Of a stretch of DNA of 64,000 nucleotides, positions 11,054 to 26,300 are shown piece by piece. The position numbers and the translations under genes are program-made. The notes below the pieces were generated by a model that searched no databases, was not told where the DNA came from, and worked only from the letters and a program-made list of their open reading frames with translations. This DNA is from Pisaster brevispinus (lineage: Eukaryota > Echinodermata > Asteroidea > Forcipulatida > Asteriidae), in NCBI GenBank assembly GCA_023634235.1, contig JAMKCF010000008.1:997001-1061000 (forward strand), read 5' to 3'. The number at the start of each line of letters is the position of its first letter. Positions within the stretch are counted from its first letter, which is position 1.

Positions 11054-14000
11054 AAATAGAATGGATTGGTTTCTTTCAAAATTGGTTTGTATAATATACA
11101 TATATTTTTTAGAGAAGACGTTTGTCCAGTACCATTACAGTAACCATGTTGTTTTTTTGATCAGATAAAAATCAAATCAAAATCCACTGACTGATCCTGC
11201 CTGGGCTTAATAAATTAGTCTATTTATTTATAGGCCTATATATAGTTCTTTTGCTGTCCGCATTCCCAACAGCACTGCTGAATTTTGCACAGTGTATTCA
11301 TTTCCAGATAAATAAACGTCTTTGTTGGTTTGAGTCGATGAAGGTAGCTATCACTATCAGATGACTGAATATGTTTCCAATCAACGGTGAAGAAGTTTCC
11401 AAGCTATTGGCCGTCACAGTCTGTGACAATCTATGAGGACACCACTCTCTAGCGCTACAGCAGTGTCGGCACCATTCCCTGCTTGCATTCTCACCAATTC
11501 TTGCAGTTCTCAGTCTCGGGTTACATGATGACTATTGCTTAACAAACCACCTTCTTAAAGCCACAGGTTCATGTGGTTTGGTATGACACAAACATTTGGT
11601 TTGTATTTGCTTGATGATTTACACTGTACAGACTGTCAATGAATCACTTGTGTATTATTGTGGCACGCTTTGCCTCCACGTTGACATCGTGTTATCCGTG
11701 CAAAGAGTGTCCAGGCAAGTGACTTATTAAATTGACTGACATGCTAGAGCTTATTGTATAGCATTATCCACACAGTGCGTCACAAAAATCCTGTCCATTC
11801 AATGACTATGTGTACTGTAGACTGAGTGGGGGATGGTTACTTTAGTTTTGCCAGACTTTTTTTTCACAGACCTCGGCAGAGCTCTGTATGAGGTTATGAG
11901 GTCACACACACACACCATCCTTTCTCTATGCACACATCAAGTGTCTTGAATTCCCAAAATGTTGATCAGCCCTGCGTAGTTACACTCTACTGACATTCAA
12001 TATTCTTTATCAACCAGTTCACTGCACTTTATTTGGGAGGTGCATCTCAAACCCCACCAGCTCTCTCTGGACCTTGCCTAGTCTACAGGACTAGCTGACC
12101 CAGTAATTGCTTCACAGCTGAGTGGACTTTAACAGCAGTGTATCTGTTGTGGAGAAGAGTACATCCACTTTGTTCTCATGTAACTATGGATACAGGAATC
12201 TTCAAATTGGTATGTCACTTTTTGTATAAATTTATTTTCAGTAGTATACATTGGATGTTTATGACAGTTTTTTGAGCAAGGGTCGTTCAAGAAATTCTCT
12301 TTTTTTATGATTCAGATTCAGATTTAAAATTGAATTATTTAAACCAGAGGATGGTTGATGATTGTCAATGTTAAATATCAACACATTCTTACTTCTTTAT
12401 GCCAAAATTAACTTGGACATTATTTCCGCTCAACAATGAGGTGCATTTAATCTTTTTTCCCTAAAAAATAGCTGAAGCTGTAGGCCAAAGGTGTTTAGTA
12501 TGATTGTAGGACTATCTTTATAATCATTAGCTTGGCTAACTATTATCACAGGTAGTTTTAGAAGTAAATAATTCATTACCCCAAGTAAATAAACAAGGGA
12601 AGGATGATACCCTTCAATAAAAAAATATTTAACTTTGTGTAATTGGTTTTTTTTTTTAGTTCATGAGAAGGAGACCCATCAGATTTGCACTAAATTCAGA
12701 ATGAAAAAATAAGTGTTTATTATTAAGAATTAAGTCATTTGGGGTTAAACAAACTATTTAAAATTTACCCAGCCAGTTTCCCTTGTGGTTTATAACTTGA
12801 TATAAGAAATAAGTCCTTAACTCCACAAAATCCCAAGATTTTAATTTAAAAAAAAATCTCTAGTATTAGCTTCCATAAAATTGTAAGTGCCTTTTTAAAT
12901 TTTTTGAGAAAGTCCTGAAAGACTTTCTAAAGTCACATTAAGTTAATTATTCAAAACAAATTTCTCCAGAAGTCACCCATCAATGCTGGTGAATTTGACG
13001 ACTGTATTCTCCTTTATAAAGCATGTTGGTTAATTAGAGGACAACCGATAATTAAAATCAATCGAGATGCATAAGTCAGCTTTCTTTAAAGAATTATGAA
13101 CAATGGAAGTGGAATTTCTGAAGGCGATTAGGGGAAATCAAATAACTCAAGTACAATGAATCCGTTTAGCTTTTGATTCTTTTGGCCAATTATTTCCCTT
13201 CCTGGCAAACTGTCCTCTAGTTTATGAGAGTTAAATCCTTTGAGTTTTGAGTCAAACAACAACACTAAACACAATCTTGGCCAGGGAAGGAAAGTTTTCA
13301 ATTTTTTTCTCAAAACGTCCTTATTGGCTCATTAAAAAAATCTATTGACTTTATCACAAAGCTTGCCAATAACCTCCTTAGTTGACGGCTTGAGTTGAAT
13401 TAGATATCTCTATTCACACATCGTTTACCCAAAAGGCCATTTTGTATGTTACAATTGTTTTAAAAAAATGTCATATGAAGAGTGCTAACAACAAAACCCA
13501 ATAGTCATCAAATTACATTTAACATTTTAGGTTTAAATAAAACTGTGTAACTTTAATTTATGATTTAAGTAGAATTTGAAATGAGAAAACAAAATCTGAA
13601 GTTTGTGGCAACACCAAGCAGTTATCTCACTTTTGTGTTCTGGGGTGTTTCTAAAAATATTCAGCATTTACAACTTAGTGTTTCAATCAGTATAATCTGA
13701 TCTTTTTCAGAAAAAACAACATACTTTTATGACCATCTAGAAAATCTTGCTTTCAAGCGAGCTGGACCTTGCCTTAACACAAAACGACAAGCCACCCTGT
13801 TATGAAACAGATATTAAATGCGACATCATGACAAACAACACACCTTGAGTTTAAAGTCAGTCACTCAATTAAGTCAGCATGTGTTCTTTAGAGAATTGGG
13901 TGTGGAATGGTTTGGGAGTGGTCACTTTTTCAGGTCATGGATTACCTACTCGGAATCAGGCAATATTTATTATTAACATTACTTATTATAGACAGACACT

Positions 14001-14305
14001 CAGACTTCATCATTCTGTCTGTCATGTTTATTTATAAAAGGGATATTTGTGAAGTGGTTTAAAAGTCTCTTGAGTCAGGAATCAGTCATAACACAAACCA
14101 TAATATTCCTACCTGTGTTAGACCCCAAAATCATAAGCCTGTGTGTCTAAAAATATATATTTATTACAAAACTGCTTTTTAAAAATGTTTGTTGGGTGTC
14201 AAAATCTTGAAATTTAAAATTTGAAATTCAATGTGCAATACCCACTTCATATAACTTTGATCATTTCTAAACCATTATTGAAAAGTCATTTTTTCTCTAA
14301 TTGTA

Positions 14306-14399
14306 GGAAGACTTTGACTGGGTGTAGCATCTGTGGGTTATGCAGACTAGAAGTAGAAGTAACTGCTTTATATCTGAGTAAGTTGACCAGACCTGCAAG
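14306..14399 (+). promoter_or_regulatory. 5' UTR of the receptor gene's first coding exon
   Basis: A strong polypyrimidine tract and TTGTAG acceptor end at 14305, so this exon is probably joined to an upstream non-coding exon. An upstream ATG at 14340 lies in the receptor frame but stops at TAA 14379-14381. This fixes 14400 as the first usable start and leaves a 13-codon upstream ORF in the leader. Confidence 0.5.
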
Positions 14400-17300
14400 A
14401 TGGCTCCTAGTTGCATCTTGACTGTGGGGATTTTGCTTGTTTCTTCAACTGTGTATGTGACATCTACAGTGGTACAGCATGACACCAGATGTTTGCAAGA
14501 CATTCCAGGTAAATAAGAACTTTGATTCAGTGGAATTTATTCCTTTATGTAATTCCTAAAACTTCATCCCAAACGACTAATATTTTATTCCCCAAAGTTC
14601 GTCACAGTTAAAAGTTTGGCATGTGAACATGTTAATGGAAGATGCAGTTTGTGGCAGATACTCTTGCAGGGGCGAGGAATGCTGAATAAATGGAGCTATT
14701 TAATCAGCAAATTCACCTTCCCAGTATATAAATTTAACAATTGAAGTCATGTTTAAACAAAGTCTACAAAACTTTTCAAAATCTGCATTATTGGAGCATG
14801 GTTTTGATATCTCATCAAAGTATAATCACATTTTTTCATTTTGTCATTTCTTTGTAAAATAATGTATTCTGTTTGTTTGTGTCTGGAAAAATTTGCGTTC
14901 GCGAACCAGGCTGTAATAAATTCCTGTGGGTTTACTTTATAGGCTTTACTAAGAAGTGGTCTTTACAATTCTACACTTAACTATATTTAACTTTGGTCCA
15001 ATTGACATGTATGATATTTGATTTTATCAGATAAATCATCACAATCTCTTTACTTATAGGAGATAACCTATGAATTGTCAACAAAACGGAGGTGAACCTT
15101 TATGGCTAGCCAGAGATATAATGCACGTTGTGTAACTTGATTCCATTATAAATAACTCCAAGAGCTGTTTTTTAAATCTCAAATCAAATCTCTCTCTTCA
15201 ACTATATTTATTTTAGGACAAATAAGAAATTAGAGCAGAATGAACACAATACCAGTACAAACATTCATACATGTAGGTACTAGAGTAAGGTAAAGTTGAA
15301 CAGCTTTTGAACCCCACCAACCCAATAATATCAGAAAAAAAGAATGGAAGGACAATACCGATCACAAGAGAGGAACAAAAAAAACACCAACCAGATGGAT
15401 GAACTCAGGCCCCTAATGAAGACAAAACAGTCAATGTCCTGACTTGCCATGGTCCTGGCTTACTTAACATCTTCCTATTGACCCAGTTTACCTGATGTCA
15501 TCACCAAATCCTTGGTGCCCCATATCAGGAGTCAATGTCCCTATGTGTTATACAGTGTAGTGTGAATTTTAGTCACCGGGGCATTTACATGCTTACCTAT
15601 TGACTCCCGAAATGGTGAGCAAGGCACAGTTGCCTTGTGATGTGCATAAGGGGTCAGTTGAAAGACTGCAAATTTTTCCATTGCACCTTGCTATGTCAGA
15701 ACCCATGCAAAGTTCAAATAAATCTCACAGAAAGTCTCAGAAAGTGGGCAAATTGCTGTGCCTTTTTCAGAACAAAGTTGAGATTTTGATTTGCTGTATT
15801 CGAGACAACTTATAAGTTGTCATTCCTAAGACCTTCAGACCAGTCCATTTTAAGGGACTTTTCTATTTGGTAATCAATACCGACTGATCAGAGTTAATTT
15901 AATAATAACTTGAAAACGTGCTCAATAAAAGCAACTTTCATCGGTTGTCTTGCCTTGCAATCAGCACCACCTGCCCCATGGCTGCTGAGATGATTATGCC
16001 TTAGGGCTGGGTGGAGACACTTACCTTCTTGACAGGCAGACATTGGCCACGTTGACATCAGAAATAATCATCTCTTCATTTATTTCTGTAGACAAGTGAC
16101 TCTGACAAATCACTGGTGTTGATTGTTAAATTGTTCAAATAATTTTTCCATCTAAGAAAAGATCTTCAAAATACTGTTTATAGAGTTCTTGAAACTGTTT
16201 TTTCCATTGTGAATTGATATTTGTGCAAATTTGTGTTATTCTTGAAAACTTAACTTTTAGTTTGTAGGGGGTGGCGGGCATTGACACCCATTTGTCTTTT
16301 TACTCTCTCCCCCCTCTCCTCCCCTTTTCCTTAATCCACCCCTGTCTGTATAATTTGACAGTCACCTTGCATCCTGATCTCATTACTAACGGATCAACAA
16401 TTTAAAGAAGACAATGTGTGTGTGCTTAGATCAAAGGAGTGATGATACACAGTCATGGTGGAAAGAAATTAAAAATATGACAAGTTATGCATCTATTCAG
16501 GCATATCAAGGATTAAGTTTCCATCATGCAATCCTCTGTACTGCCCATCTTATAAAGAAATTCAATACTTCTAAATTTGACAGCTGTGATGTTACTTTGA
16601 CTTAACTTTCGTGACAGAAAGATTCAATGGTTAGAATATTTACAAAAGTTCAGTGCCTTTACTCAGTTCTTTGTGGCTGTACATAAGATGTTGTAACCAT
16701 TAACTTAATAAGAATGTATCCATTTATAACACAGATAAAAGTCCCTTTTTGTTAAAGGTATTAAAATATAGAATTGGTCAGCATAAAAAACTTTATATTT
16801 AAATTTTAGTTTGAAAGTTTACTGATCATCAAGTTCATACTAGAATCATTACTCTGTGAATAGATTTTCCTCTGAAATAAAGTCATATTCGAGAAAGCTA
16901 TCTGAAAACTTACAATAAAAAATATACGTAGCAGCTGATTTCGGTTGCACAATTAAAATTAAGGACAATGTGTTGAAAATGCTGAAAATTGTGCATGGTT
17001 TTTCACTATTTTCTCCTGACACTCACAATGGATTAAGCCAAATATGTTCACAAGTTTGACATTTTTTGTATGGTTGATCACACAAAACATGAGCACTGTC
17101 TGCGACTATTTTGTCAGCTCCAGCAGGAATTTTAAGGGCCAACGAGAACTGACACCAGAATACTCTTAAGAAACCAAGTTAGTTTGACAGCTTTGTTCTG
17201 TATATTAGCCCTTCCTCTTATTGTAAAGGGGTATTTAATTCAACATCCTTCAGGACTTTATCCTGATTTGGTTGTCAAAAGCAAACTGTGGTGACAAAAT

Positions 17301-20300
17301 TATACAATTTTTGTAAATATTTTTAATGGTGATTTTCAAACAGCTATAGCAACTTCACTTTGTGTTTTACATTGGTTAACATTTTACAAATCTTCCTCAA
17401 TATGATTATTGGAATGAGTTGGATCTTTGTTCTGAGGATGGGGGGGGGAGGGGTGAACCCTTGGCCAATTGCCAAGTTTCAGCCAGTTAGATTTCATGCT
17501 TAATACTTGGGAAATCCCCCAGGAAATGGCTAATTTCTGGCCTAGTTGACTAACGACTGAATGTTGAGATGGACTTGATGTATGACGTTGCGTTGTAAAT
17601 AACTAGCATAAATGCAAAACAAGCAATCTACTTGAGGTGAAGGAGAATCTCTAAACTTTTAAAATCCCGCGCATCTTTTTTTCCCCAGTCATTTGTGATT
17701 AGCAATTGAAAGCTCAGGTTGGTGGAAAATATCTTGAGATAAAAACCACAAAGAGGTGAAACAAGTTTGTGTCTTCATGCAAGCATTCGTTTGGCCTTGA
17801 TTTTTCTTCTTCTAAAAACAGGGTCTGAGTGTTCAGTTCCTGCCTGGTCATTATTCAATCTGTCCACAGGTAACCAAAGATGCTCCACCTATGGGATCCA
17901 CCGTGGGCATGAGGTAAAGTGGGGGACTTCACGCTTGGAAATAAATCCAAGTGTTCACTAATTAGAAAGAAATGCCGGCAACGGGGAGATAAAAAAAGTG
18001 GGGCTAGAAAATAGAAGCAGGTTAGAGAGTGACATCGTTGTGAGTAAGAGGAGGAACTTTGGCTCGTTAGTCAGTGTATGGGTTTGATGACAAGTTAAAC
18101 TTGGGGGGCGCTTTTCAGAATTGTTAAGGCTGGCCTGTCCATGATGCCTGCCGCCTTGCACGGAGGTCGATGTATGTTGATCAAGAACACTCATCTGATC
18201 ATTGAATTCAACCAAATTGATCAAACTTAGCATTTCAATTTCATTTCGTCACGTCAGTGCTATAAAGTTGTTAATTTAAATTTTTCATTTAATAGGGATC
18301 AAAAGAGCATTAAAAGAAAAACGCGTATGAATCTGAAAAAAATAAGAAAAAACTACAAACATATGTTTTCTTCAAAAATTACTGGTGTTTTTTGCCGAAT
18401 AATTACTTTGGAGACCAGTCTGGATAATAAATTTCATTTACCAGAAGCTCCAAAATATGCAAAACCATTTCATGAAATCCATACTGCACTAATGACCTTA
18501 TAGTCCTGAGCCGATATACATCCTTAATAAACCCATCTATGTTGGTAGTTGTCATAGTAGGTTCTCTTGTAACAGTAGGTAACGTCATTACTTCTGAAAG
18601 ATACGTACATGCATCATGCCTTCATTCCTTGGCATTCCCCTCTCCCCTCCCTTGGAATGAACTAACTAAAAGTGAGGAGTCAAACTTGATACATTTCTGA
18701 ATATAATAGAAAACAGTTCTTCAAATGTCTCCTCATAAAACAGTAAGCTTCAGTTTTTGTTTACTTTTGCCCTCATTCAAGTAATATTGAAGTCTGTTTT
18801 TAAGTGTCATCGATCAGTGACAGAAACAGTGGATTGAACAGATTCTTGTTTTAGCAGTTGGTTCCTCTCTATCTGATTCTAAACCCTTTTTGACACCCTT
18901 GTAAGTAATATAACACCTTTTTAGTGAAATTTGAATTCTTCAATTTGTTTTAATTAAAAAAAACCTGTTTGCTTCTCACTATGTTGAGTCACATCATTAA
19001 ACAGTGAAAAGAAGTGAGTGACACTCGCAACTGCTTTGACCCCCCTGCTGCGAACACACCTGTCCCTAGCCTTTTGCCCTTTCCCAGTCTTCGTCAGATG
19101 GATTAAATCGTTTCTCAACCCTGCTTTGCTTAAACGATAGCCAATTTCCATGGCGGTGTCTCGCTTGCTCAATTAGACAGGCCGCTAGCGTGGCATTTGA
19201 GAACTTAAGAGGAGAATGTTTAGAGTTTTGTGAGCCGTAGGGAAACTGGTGTGGAAGGAGATCAGTATGCCTCCTAGGTATTTCATCATCACTTTATGGA
19301 TCATCAAGGCGATTCTGATTGAAACAGGGTTAGAAGCTGATGTGGCACAGTGGATACGACATCGTTCCAAAGCATGCTGAGGAACATTGTTGGTGATTTG
19401 TGGTTTTTTCTTTTGGAGGTGTTGTTTTGTTTTTGCTGGTTTAGCTGGTCGCTTTCTTGTGTATTTATTAGTTTAAAAAAACATAACCATTTTCAAATGT
19501 TGACACACATTTTGGGGGAAATTTGCCCTTAAATTTGCAAAGTCTCCCTCCCCCCATTAAACAAAAATAAAAAAATTAAAATGTGAACTGTCAAAGGCTC
19601 CCATGTTTCCAAAAGAAAAAGGATGCTGTTTGACACTCTTCAGGTAGAACTAGAAGAGTCTGTGTTTCACATAACACCGATATGCCTGTATGCTTATGCA
19701 TTTAACGTCAAGCACGTAGTCCGTCAAATGATTGGGTTAATTACCCTTGCCATTCCTTCATCTAACTGAACTTTATTGAGAGACATGAAGGAGGGGGCAA
19801 GAGGGGGAGTTTTTTGAGAGGAGTGATCTCATCTAAGTTGTCAATAGCCTTCCCTTTGAATTCCTGTAGAGGGCAGTATGGATTAACTCATTGTTCATCA
19901 CCAGTATGCTCAATTTCTGTTGAGGAGTCTACTTGGACGCCCCATGTCCCTCTAAGAATCAGAATTATAGTCACATACTTCACCGCCCCAGGATATACTA
20001 AATTGGAAACTTTAACACAAGTATTTTGTTTCAGGTCTTGAGACCTGTTCTTGAATAACTTCTGGAAGATCTTAAACTTACAGTGTGCTTGGTGATTGAG
20101 TTGAGGATTTTCTGTCGTCTTAATATTTTCGTTCAAAATTCTATTGGTCATGAATATTTTTGTTGGTAACTGATATAGTGCCTCAGTCACTGAGACTTTA
20201 CAGGTTGAAAAACTAGTATTTTCGGTCAATTATTTTCTGCTTCTTTACTGTGATTCTTCACAACTTTCTTTAAATGATTTTAAGAGTACAAATAATTTTA

Positions 20301-23300
20301 AAAACAAGATGACACAGAATTTACACAAAATAGAAGATTCCAAAGGATCCTTAGTCAGATGCTACGGGAATTATTGCGGTGTTCTTTTTCTGGGGCGTTG
20401 GGATTTTCAAGACAAGAGGCAATACCTCTCTGTACACAGCTGTTTAGATTCACTGATAAAGAACATGAACTATTTTGTGAACTTTGAGAAAACCCCAGAA
20501 GTCCTGCATACAAAATGTCCAGTAGCCTACAAGGAAACTCATGTCTTATGGCAAACCAGTCTTGGCTGATTAGGAATCAGTTAGCATGGGTGTAATCCAA
20601 TCGCCTGGTGCTCTTCCCAAGGAACTACACACACTCTCTCCCGATACTAGGGCCCTGGATGACCCTCCTCGGACTTGGGGATTTTCCTGAGCAAGACGTT
20701 GTATGCTACGTGTACAGTTGGACAAGCATCTGACTTGAGTCATGGTTTTTGGCAAGTTTTGTCGCGGAGCAGATTGTCTGACTTGATCCGCCAGACCAAC
20801 AGTTGTTGGTTATTTTACTTTCAGGTTTTAAGTTCAGGGAATTAAACCACCTGCCTTGAATATCTGCTGCACTTTCTATGCTTTTTAACCCCATGACATA
20901 GCAAATTCCATGGAAAGTTGGTGAGGTCAAAGAAAAACAGAAGATTTGATATAAGTGTAGTTTGACAGTACTGTCACTCTGGCATGAGAAGAAAACAAAT
21001 TGATGACAAAAGTTTCACATGTTAACTTTTATCAAGTAAGAAATCAACAAAAGTACAATATTTAAAAAGTGCTACATTTATTCCGGTATAGTTTCTAGCT
21101 GCAGTTAGGTATTTCCCAGAACTTTTAGCAGCTAGTACATGAGTTTATTACTTAACATTTCTGTGTAATTCCATAGACTGTTGCCATGGCAGTATCAGTT
21201 GTTTCCATTCATTAAGAACTGGAAAATTTACATATATTTTAATATCAACTTAAATGTAGACCTTTTTTTTTTTTTCACTAAATGAGAGAGATTTGACTTC
21301 CAAACGTTTCAAATGTAAATATGACCAAGCTAGTTCACAATGAGTTTGAAAGACACAACAATTAGTGGTGGAACAGAACAGAGAAACGAAAATGAACGCT
21401 CTTTTAGTTTGTGAAGTTTTTGGGCAAGCTTCAGGATCATGTGGGTCTTTTCTCATGCACTCTCTATACATGGCATTGTCTGTCATTTTCTGTAGCCTTA
21501 AAATAATAAATAGCAAAATTACTGAACCAACAATTGACTTCCCCTTTAAATAAAAACCAAAAAACCAAAGCGGTTTTGTGTTTCTTGCCCGTTTTCCTTT
21601 TCAGCGACTGTTCTTAACAATACCTCCCGAAAATGAACCACATCCAATAACCTTGTGATGCATGACAAAGCTAACACTTCTTGACAGTGACAAATGAATC
21701 TCAATACAGGAGTAACAAAAATCAGATTTGTAAAGCTTCCTGCTCTCCTGGGACCTATGCCCCCCATTACTCCTTATGGTTTCCTTTGACACCTGTAATC
21801 CATATTACAAATGTGTATTGTTCTACACTGTCTCGTTATCCTTGTAAGGCGTACCCTTTGTGGGATACCCAAGGTGTCTCACAAGAAATTCATTAAAGCA
21901 GTATGTTAGGAAGTGAGTGGTTTGCTCGGTCGACCTCGCTGGACAATCATTTGTCACATCTTGTACACCGTCCAAGATGTAACCTCTGGTTCTTAAGTAT
22001 CAATTAAGATGGAGATCATGCTTTCAAACAATGCTATGTTGGTTTGTTTTCTAGCTCTAAGAATTGTATCTGATGTTCCCAGACACAGCTTTATATTTCT
22101 TTCCATTCTTCAAAATATACAATTCCATAAAACATATAACTTCATAATACATGTATACTAAGAATTGTCAAGGAAGTTTATTACTAATTATATCTCAGTG
22201 AAATACCATTCAACACTCATTTTACATCTGAGCATCTATGAACCAAATGTTTAAAAATGGCTGACTGTTTTCCTTCATCACTTTATTGATCCAACCTTCC
22301 TCGCCATCACATCCCTCTTATCCCATTTTTAAATTCAACATCGATTCTGCCTCCTTACGATATCTTTACTCAACATTCCCCAATCCTTTTTTAACATTAA
22401 GCAGTTATTTCCAGTTACTGCCTTCCAGATTTCAATTAAATTAGATTGAGTTTATGATGGAAGTCATCTAAACTGAGAGTGAGGTTAGAAGCAACATCTT
22501 GAAAGTAATTAAGTCCTTCTTGGAAGCAGGAAGGTTCTGAACACAGAAAGGAAATGTTAGTCTTTTAAGATATTTTGGACAGCAGCTAAGAAGGCCATCT
22601 TAATTTATCCGATAGTGATTCCCAGGAGCACACTGTGTAATCTTCTTTTAACTTCATGTTTGGGTTTTCAATTTTGTGTTTTATAACAGCTTGCAAAGCA
22701 CCACATGTTCCCATTCTCTGATTTCATTGTTTGATGAAATTCTGCCCTTTCCCCTTGGGTCTACCCCATCACTACTCCCCTCTGTTGCTTTGATTCTGAT
22801 GTCACCCCAATCAAAAGCAAAACAGGACCCAAGAAATGCAAACATCATCCCGGCATGTCCCATTTAGTCATGATCCAGATCCATAATCAACCAGAGACCT
22901 TCTGAGTACGGCCGAACTCTTCTAAAACAGGTGTAGCAGAGAGTGGTGATGCTAGCCCCTTGCTTTGATACTCCTGTGTAATGCTGGGCACACTATGAGC
23001 TAAGGGAGCTGTGTGTCTCCACAGCTGAGTCAGTTACAGTAATGTGGACCATGTGTTAGGTGACACCCATCTTGGGAACTAAGCACATGTCATTTGTAAT
23101 ACATATAATGACATCTTCCGGTCTTAAATGGGATGGTTCTAACCATTCCTGAGCTCCACTGTGATTTTGTGGTTGTCGTGTCAATGTACGACCCACTTGT
23201 TGTTTTTGAATGTCCTCGTGGGTAGAGATTGGGATCTTATCTTGTATGAACAACTTGATGATAAAGAATTAGTTCTAGTATCTGTATGCAGGCTTGTCTC

Positions 23301-26300
23301 CTTGCTCAAGATGTAAGAAGCTGTTAAGTTGAGACCACGGCCCATAGTAGAACAATCGATGATGAAGGATGGGTGAAGGAGAACCTTCTCCTCACCCCAG
23401 TGGATTCAAAGTTAAACTAAAGTCTGTCTTGCGGGGGTGTGGTAGTAAGCAGATAATGATTTCCGTATGTAAACTTCTTCATGGGTTGACAACTAACATG
23501 TTTTGTCTTGGCATGGGGGTAGCACATTAAGATCTGAAATTATAACTTTAAGCCATTTTCCTTGCAAGCAGAGGACTTGCTCATAAGCACAAAATGCCTC
23601 TCTAACATTGTCATAAATCATCCTATTCTGCCAGAACAGATTACACTCAAAGCTCCTAGCTGGTGGAAAAAAAACAAAGGGCGTGTGTTAATTAAGTGCT
23701 TACTCAACAACTGTCTGTAAATATTTCATTTTGACCAATCAGAGTTGTTGAAGGACCATGTGCATGCCACTGTTAAAACCCCTGCAATATGTGATTCCAT
23801 TTTCTGTTGAGATTTGATAAGGAACTGATGTATGTGTAAATAATTGTGTACATATGTAGGCTTTGTCAGCAGTTTTGTTGTTAACAGGATGAGGAATTGA
23901 CCAACCAATCAGAGGCCTTGGTACACTTTAGGTCTAACTTGTGTCCAATCAGGGTTATGAGGCTCAAATTGATAAAGTAATGGGTTTACGACAGCTGGTA
24001 TGACAACAGTTGTGGCGAATTTCATTCCCTTGAAAAAATACAACTTTAATCATTATGGCCTTCTGAAGGTTCCATGCTGCTGTTAACAATACCAGCTCTA
24101 ATTTGTCAATCCAGTTAATTGGAGAAAATCAAGATGGCTAAGCTACCATAAAAGCCTTAAAATTGCAATCAAGAAATTAATTTGAATAGAATTGACAGCA
24201 ATAAAAAATCTCTTGGTAAAACTACATTTACCATTGTGTATTTTTACAGATGCTTTTATGTCACTTTAGGATCTCTCCAGTGCTCTTTTAATGCAAATTG
24301 TGTCCATCTTAGTGTCATTTATTTTACATATTAAAAATCTTCTCTTTTAAAAAGTATTAAACTTCATTAAGTTTTACCCAATTTTCATGCAGAGAAGTTA
24401 TGTGTCCGAATAAAATGATCGCTGGCTTATATAAAGGACAATTAACCCTGATCTGAACAATCCAGCCTCTATTCTTTAAACGTTCCGGTATTTGGGGCAT
24501 ATACAGGTAAAAGTGTCCAGTCATAGTCCAATCATCACACCCTGTAACTAAATTGCAGACCAGTTCAGTTGTAATGAGGTCCCAAGACAGACAGTAAGGT
24601 GAAACGTGGAAAGTAGCCACGAGCAAGTAACTTGAAACCGAAGTTGCTGTCGTATATTCCCCCCTACTCCGCCCCCTTTGTCATCATACTCTTTAACTCT
24701 GACACTTGGTTAAAGTTACTAGTTGTCTATTCATTGGCAATATAGAATATCATGAAGCCTAGTCTGGGCCTTGATGCCTCCATACATTGTCCCCATTCTG
24801 ATTCAATAAAGTTGTGCATTGCTAAGAGAGTTATCTTGCCTTTTCAGAGAAAGAGGGGAAAAAAACAATCCCCTCAGTCAAAATTAATGTCTTAAAGAAA
24901 GCATAAACACAAAGTTTATACTTTGGACACACAGTTTTCTCAAAGGTGGAATTTGTTCAGCATAACTAAAATAAGGAACCAGAAGAAAGTAATTTAAAAG
25001 GCAGAGATGTTGACTCAAGTTAATGACTTTGTGACTTATGTCCGACTCAAGTCACTTTTATTTACACTTATGACTTGACTTGAACTCGGAAGGAATGACT
25101 TGTGAACTGGATTCTGACTTATAAGAAATGACTCGCGCTTTCACATTGACTTGTAAGAAATTACTTGCTACTCAGTGTAGATTTGTAAGAACTGACTTGA
25201 TACTTGGTAATGACTTGGAATAAACAGTTCACTACTTGACTCTGACACAACAGTAATTAGTTGGGGACAAACCTAATTACTGAAGTTTATGCTTCTAATC
25301 TGTGCAAGGTGAGTTCTAGCTTCATGAAAATTCTGCTCTCTTTTTTTATACTGACTGACTTTCTTCATGCGTAAATCAAGAAACCTGACACTGGATTCAA
25401 AAGAAGTTTTGTTAACCTCTGGATTTTTTCCCATGGGACTCAGAAATCACTCAGTACACATTGCTTATCACACATCAGTGTAAGGGTGAAATCAAAATAA
25501 TATTCTTTATCCCCGATAAAGTAATATTCTTTATCCCCATTTTTGCATCGATTCAAGTATCAAATTTGTAAAACTTTAAATTTTCAAACTTGCCCACCAT
25601 TGATAAATATAGCAAGTTTGGTTTCAAAGAAAACGATCAGTTCCTCTGAGGTTGTTGTTGAATTCATTTGGGATTAAACTCTGATGAGTAAGAGTTATTT
25701 AAGGTCAACATTAATCCACTGGTCTTGAAACCAGTTCAACTCACCACATATTTCTCTACTGAATCTACGTTTGGTCATTTCCTTTGCCAAAGGCTACTTG
25801 ATTGATTTCCATCGGTCATATTATATTTGCTGGACATAACACCCATCTTTGATTCATTTATGATCATTTCCTATGATTTTTTCGGATGTAAATTGGGATA
25901 ATAGTCCTGGCAGTGCCAATTTCAATCTTTGACCTGGGCTGTCCTCTAAATGAATTATAAGGGGTGACAATTGAAGAAAATGGCAAATCCAAAAAAAGTT
26001 TCTTGTTTTTAAAATGAGTGTCCTTTTCTTTCCAACCTTGCACCTCTGCCAGTAGTCACGGACTGGGAGCATCAGGTTGTGTTATATCTCAACAGAGGCA
26101 GAGAGACATGTTAGAAAGAACAGTCACAGTGCCCCCATTCAATTCAAGGAACCTGTAGGAAATTTTACTCATTTTTCTTCTCCTTTCTCCCCGAATGGTT
26201 TTAAAAGTAAATGTCTTGTGACAAGTGGATAGTGCCACCTTAATGAACTCATGACCAGTATACCAGATCTCATATTCCTGTTATAGCCATCCTCTTGGTT

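Larger units (their letters stand above)
8898..14305. other. Intergenic region between OTUD6B and the receptor gene
   Basis: Contains the OTUD6B 3' UTR, one copy of the dispersed repeat (9343-9725), C-runs (9020-9032, 10356-10397), and a fold-back with a weak ORF candidate (10518-11053). At 12185-12210 a short open stretch ends in a good GTATGTC donor and could be a 5' UTR exon of the receptor. The segment 12220-14300 is AT-rich with no exon-like stretch that I could support. Confidence 0.6.

Noticed and set aside
17767..17961. Short ORF with a signal-peptide-like start in intron 1
   Set aside because: It does not begin with ATG, has no homologous features, and no splice or polyadenylation context.
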